DNA of 5,731 bases. Origin: Acidimicrobiales bacterium (lineage in GTDB: Bacteria; Actinomycetota; Acidimicrobiia; Acidimicrobiales; Poriferisodaliceae). The first letter of the stretch is position 1. The number at the start of each line of letters is the position of its first letter. The DNA lies in NCBI GenBank assembly GCA_020631315.1, contig JAHDHM010000200.1:1142-6872 (forward strand), in the 5' to 3' direction. Below the pieces are notes generated by a model, which was not told the DNA's origin, searched no databases, and worked only from the letters and a program-made list of their open reading frames with translations. Made by a program: the position numbers and the translations under genes. This document shows positions 4,238 through 5,731 of this stretch, in pieces.

Positions 4238-5556
4238 GACGTCTGCTCATCGGGCTTCTGCCGATGCTGTGGTGGCTCGCGGCCTGCACGACGACTCCAC
4301 CGACCGTCGCCGACGCCCCACCCCAGCCGTCGAGCACGACGACGACCGTGCGGCAGACCACCACCGCTCCCTCGACCAGCACCACCACAACACCGGCACC
4401 AGCGAACGAACCCCTCCGCACAGGAGCCGACCTCGTGGCCCAACAGGACTTCGCCGAATGGGACGGCCTGCGGGTCGGGTTGGTTGCGCACACGAACAGT
4501 CGGGTGGGGTCCGATCACCTCGCCGACCTCATCCACCGATCCGACCGCGTCGAACTGGGTGCCCTCTTCGGACCCGAGCACGGCATCCGGGGAACCACCA
4601 GCGCCGGCGAGCTCGTCGACGATGCGATCGATCCGAGCACCGGCGTGACCGTCCACAGCCTCTACGGCACGAACCGGTCACCAACCCCAGACATGCTCGC
4701 CGACCTCGATCTTCTCGTCTACGACCTGCAGGGCGTCGGAGCCCGCTGGTTCACCTACATCGCAACGATGGGGCTTGCGATGCAAGCGGCCGCCGCCGAG
4801 AACATGCCCTTCGTCGTGCTCGAACGGCCCAACCCGCTTGGCCGATCCACGTCACCCGGGTATGTCCGCGATGCGGCGGTCGAGTCCTTCATCGCCCCGT
4901 ACCCGATCGCCGATCTCCACGGGCTGACGTCGGCCGAGTTGGCCCGAGCGATCGTGGGCGAAGAATGGGTGGACGGCGTCGATGATCTGGACCTCCGCTT
5001 CGTCGCGATGGAGGGCTGGGACCCCCACACACGATGGCATGACCTCGATCGGGAGTGGATTGCACCGAGTCCGGCACTGACCACGCAGGACAGCGCCCTG
5101 CTCTACCCGGCAACGGTGCTGTTCGAAGCAACGACGCTCAGCATCGGCCGGGGTACAGCGGAACCCTTCACCGTGTTCGGTGCCCCGGACCTCGATGCCG
5201 ACACCATTGCGACCGAGCTCAACGCACGCGAACTTCCCGGTGTCTCGTTCTCGACCACGACCTTCGAGGCACCGGCGGATCCGTTCGCCGGAGAGATCGT
5301 GCATGCCGTACACATCGAGGTCGTCGACCATCGGCTGGTGGAACCCGGTGATCTCGGCGTACATCTGCTCGAGGCCACGCTTGCCGTCGGCGGTGACCGC
5401 CTGCTCGATCGGCCGGAGTTCCTCGATCTTCTGGCCGGCGGGCCCCGTCTGCGCCTCGCGCTGGCGGCGAGGACACCGCCCGAGCAGATCCTTGCGGCTC
5501 GACAAGCCGAGGGAGACGCATTCCGCACGGCGATGCAGCCGTACCTTCTGCACTGA
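4234..5556 (+). CDS. namZ: DUF1343 / NamZ-type exo-beta-N-acetylmuramidase lipoprotein (GH171)
   Basis: The protein has 440 residues. Residues 1-18 are a lipoprotein signal peptide (Arg2-Arg3, then a hydrophobic stretch) with a perfect lipobox LAAC and lipid Cys18. A Thr/Pro/Ser linker (19 to about 58) precedes the catalytic region, so the enzyme should be tethered outside the membrane. Family blocks are clear: LFGPEHGIRG (111-120), DPSTGVTVHSLYG (133-145), DLQGVGARWFTYIATM (164-179), VVLERPNPLGR (194-204), DLHGLTSAELA, WIAPSPALT, LLYPATVLFEATTLSIGRGTAEPF and VFGAP. NamZ enzymes such as B. subtilis YbbC release MurNAc from the non-reducing ends of peptidoglycan fragments; the Glu of PEHG (Glu115) has been suggested as catalytic. 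One block differs: the usual DIQDVGAR has Gly167 in place of Asp. GTG 4234 overlaps the upstream TGA (GTGA) and has no ribosome binding site, implying coupling to the PAP2 gene. Family identity is firm; muramidase activity is inferred. Confidence 0.88.
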   Translation: MRRLLIGLLPMLWWLAACTTTPPTVADAPPQPSSTTTTVRQTTTAPSTSTTTTPAPANEPLRTGADLVAQQDFAEWDGLRVGLVAHTNSRVGSDHLADLIHRSDRVELGALFGPEHGIRGTTSAGELVDDAIDPSTGVTVHSLYGTNRSPTPDMLADLDLLVYDLQGVGARWFTYIATMGLAMQAAAAENMPFVVLERPNPLGRSTSPGYVRDAAVESFIAPYPIADLHGLTSAELARAIVGEEWVDGVDDLDLRFVAMEGWDPHTRWHDLDREWIAPSPALTTQDSALLYPATVLFEATTLSIGRGTAEPFTVFGAPDLDADTIATELNARELPGVSFSTTTFEAPADPFAGEIVHAVHIEVVDHRLVEPGDLGVHLLEATLAVGGDRLLDRPEFLDLLAGGPRLRLALAARTPPEQILAARQAEGDAFRTAMQPYLLH

Positions 5557-5568
5557 CCAACCGGTCAG
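5553..5568. terminator. Hairpin spanning both stop codons of the convergent genes
   Basis: CTGACC, four bases, then GGTCAG form a perfect 6-bp stem. The left arm contains the TGA of the namZ gene and the right arm the TGA of the minus-strand gene. There is no T-tract on either side, so it is at most a weak or rho-assisted bidirectional terminator. It may simply reflect two identical stop contexts facing each other. Confidence 0.35.
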
Positions 5569-5731
5569 CCCACGAAACGAACCGGCGCGGCGTCGAAGTC
5601 GAACACGTTGTCGAGTTGCACGACGACCGTGGACAGCTCGGCCGTGGGCATCGTGAAGCAGGTGGCGCCACGGAACGTCTGGTTCGGCAGGAGAACCACG
5701 GAATCGTCGACGCCGTGCGCTTCCTGAACCG
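5565..5731 (-). CDS. C-terminal fragment of a convergent gene, possibly a DUF4352-type secreted domain
   Basis: On the minus strand the frame is open from the right edge and ends at TGA (5567-5565), giving 54 C-terminal residues; the start is outside the window. The visible part contains DDSVVLLPNQTFRGATCF, then MPTAELSTVVVQLDNV, and ends FDAAPVRFVG. The 'L-P-x-Q-T-x-x-G-x-x-C-F-x-M-P' pattern followed by a hydrophobic strand recalls the end of the immunoglobulin-like DUF4352 domain of actinobacterial lipoproteins, which has a pattern like LPGETxxGxxxFxVP. This is a tentative resemblance over a short stretch. The base composition looks coding. It converges on namZ with only eight bases between the stop codons. 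No function can be assigned. Confidence 0.6.
   Translation of the reverse strand, partial: VQEAHGVDDSVVLLPNQTFRGATCFTMPTAELSTVVVQLDNVFDFDAAPVRFVG

Noticed and set aside
4378..4405. Thr-codon run in the namZ leader as a possible frameshift or low-complexity artefact
   Set aside because: The frame stays open, and a Thr/Pro/Ser linker after a lipobox Cys is normal for actinobacterial lipoproteins.

Overview
The window looks like chromosomal DNA of a high-GC actinobacterium, most probably of the Acidimicrobiia (Ilumatobacter-like) type. The evidence is strongly GC-rich third codon positions, GTG and TTG starts, lipoproteins with Thr/Ala/Pro-rich linkers, and several genes without a Shine-Dalgarno sequence whose start codons sit just downstream of a TAnnnT -10 box (leaderless style). 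The lineage is inferred from style, not from a marker gene. I see no RNA gene, mobile element, CRISPR array or phage signal, and no gene-free stretch above about 110 bp.

Layout: (1) 2-376 (+), C-terminal part of a multi-pass membrane protein, probably DUF2231. (2) 446-877 (+), a lipoprotein c-type cytochrome with one heme site. (3) 917-2388 (+), a malonyl-CoA synthetase (MatB-type) gene broken by one missing base near 1716, so that it reads as two ORFs joined by an ATGA overlap. (4) 2444-2812 and 2919-3368 (+), two small proteins that align to each other without gaps over about 60 residues and look like a diverged tandem pair of PilZ-type domains. (5) 3422-4237 (+), a PAP2-superfamily membrane phosphatase/transferase that overlaps by GTGA with (6) 4234-5556 (+), a lipoprotein of the DUF1343/NamZ (GH171 exo-beta-N-acetylmuramidase) family. 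(7) 5565 to the right edge (-), the C-terminus of a convergent gene resembling a DUF4352-type secreted domain.

How they fit together: the first two genes suggest a small membrane/electron-transfer pair. matB would activate malonate to malonyl-CoA but has no matA/matC-like partner here. The PilZ-like pair may be cyclic-di-GMP-related or degenerate relatives. The PAP2-NamZ pair is the clearest functional unit: a membrane lipid/undecaprenyl-phosphate-type enzyme translationally coupled to a surface-anchored peptidoglycan (MurNAc) hydrolase, which points to cell-envelope turnover. The points most worth a second look are the split matB, the tandem PilZ-like paralogues with decayed ligand motifs, and the coupled PAP2-NamZ pair.
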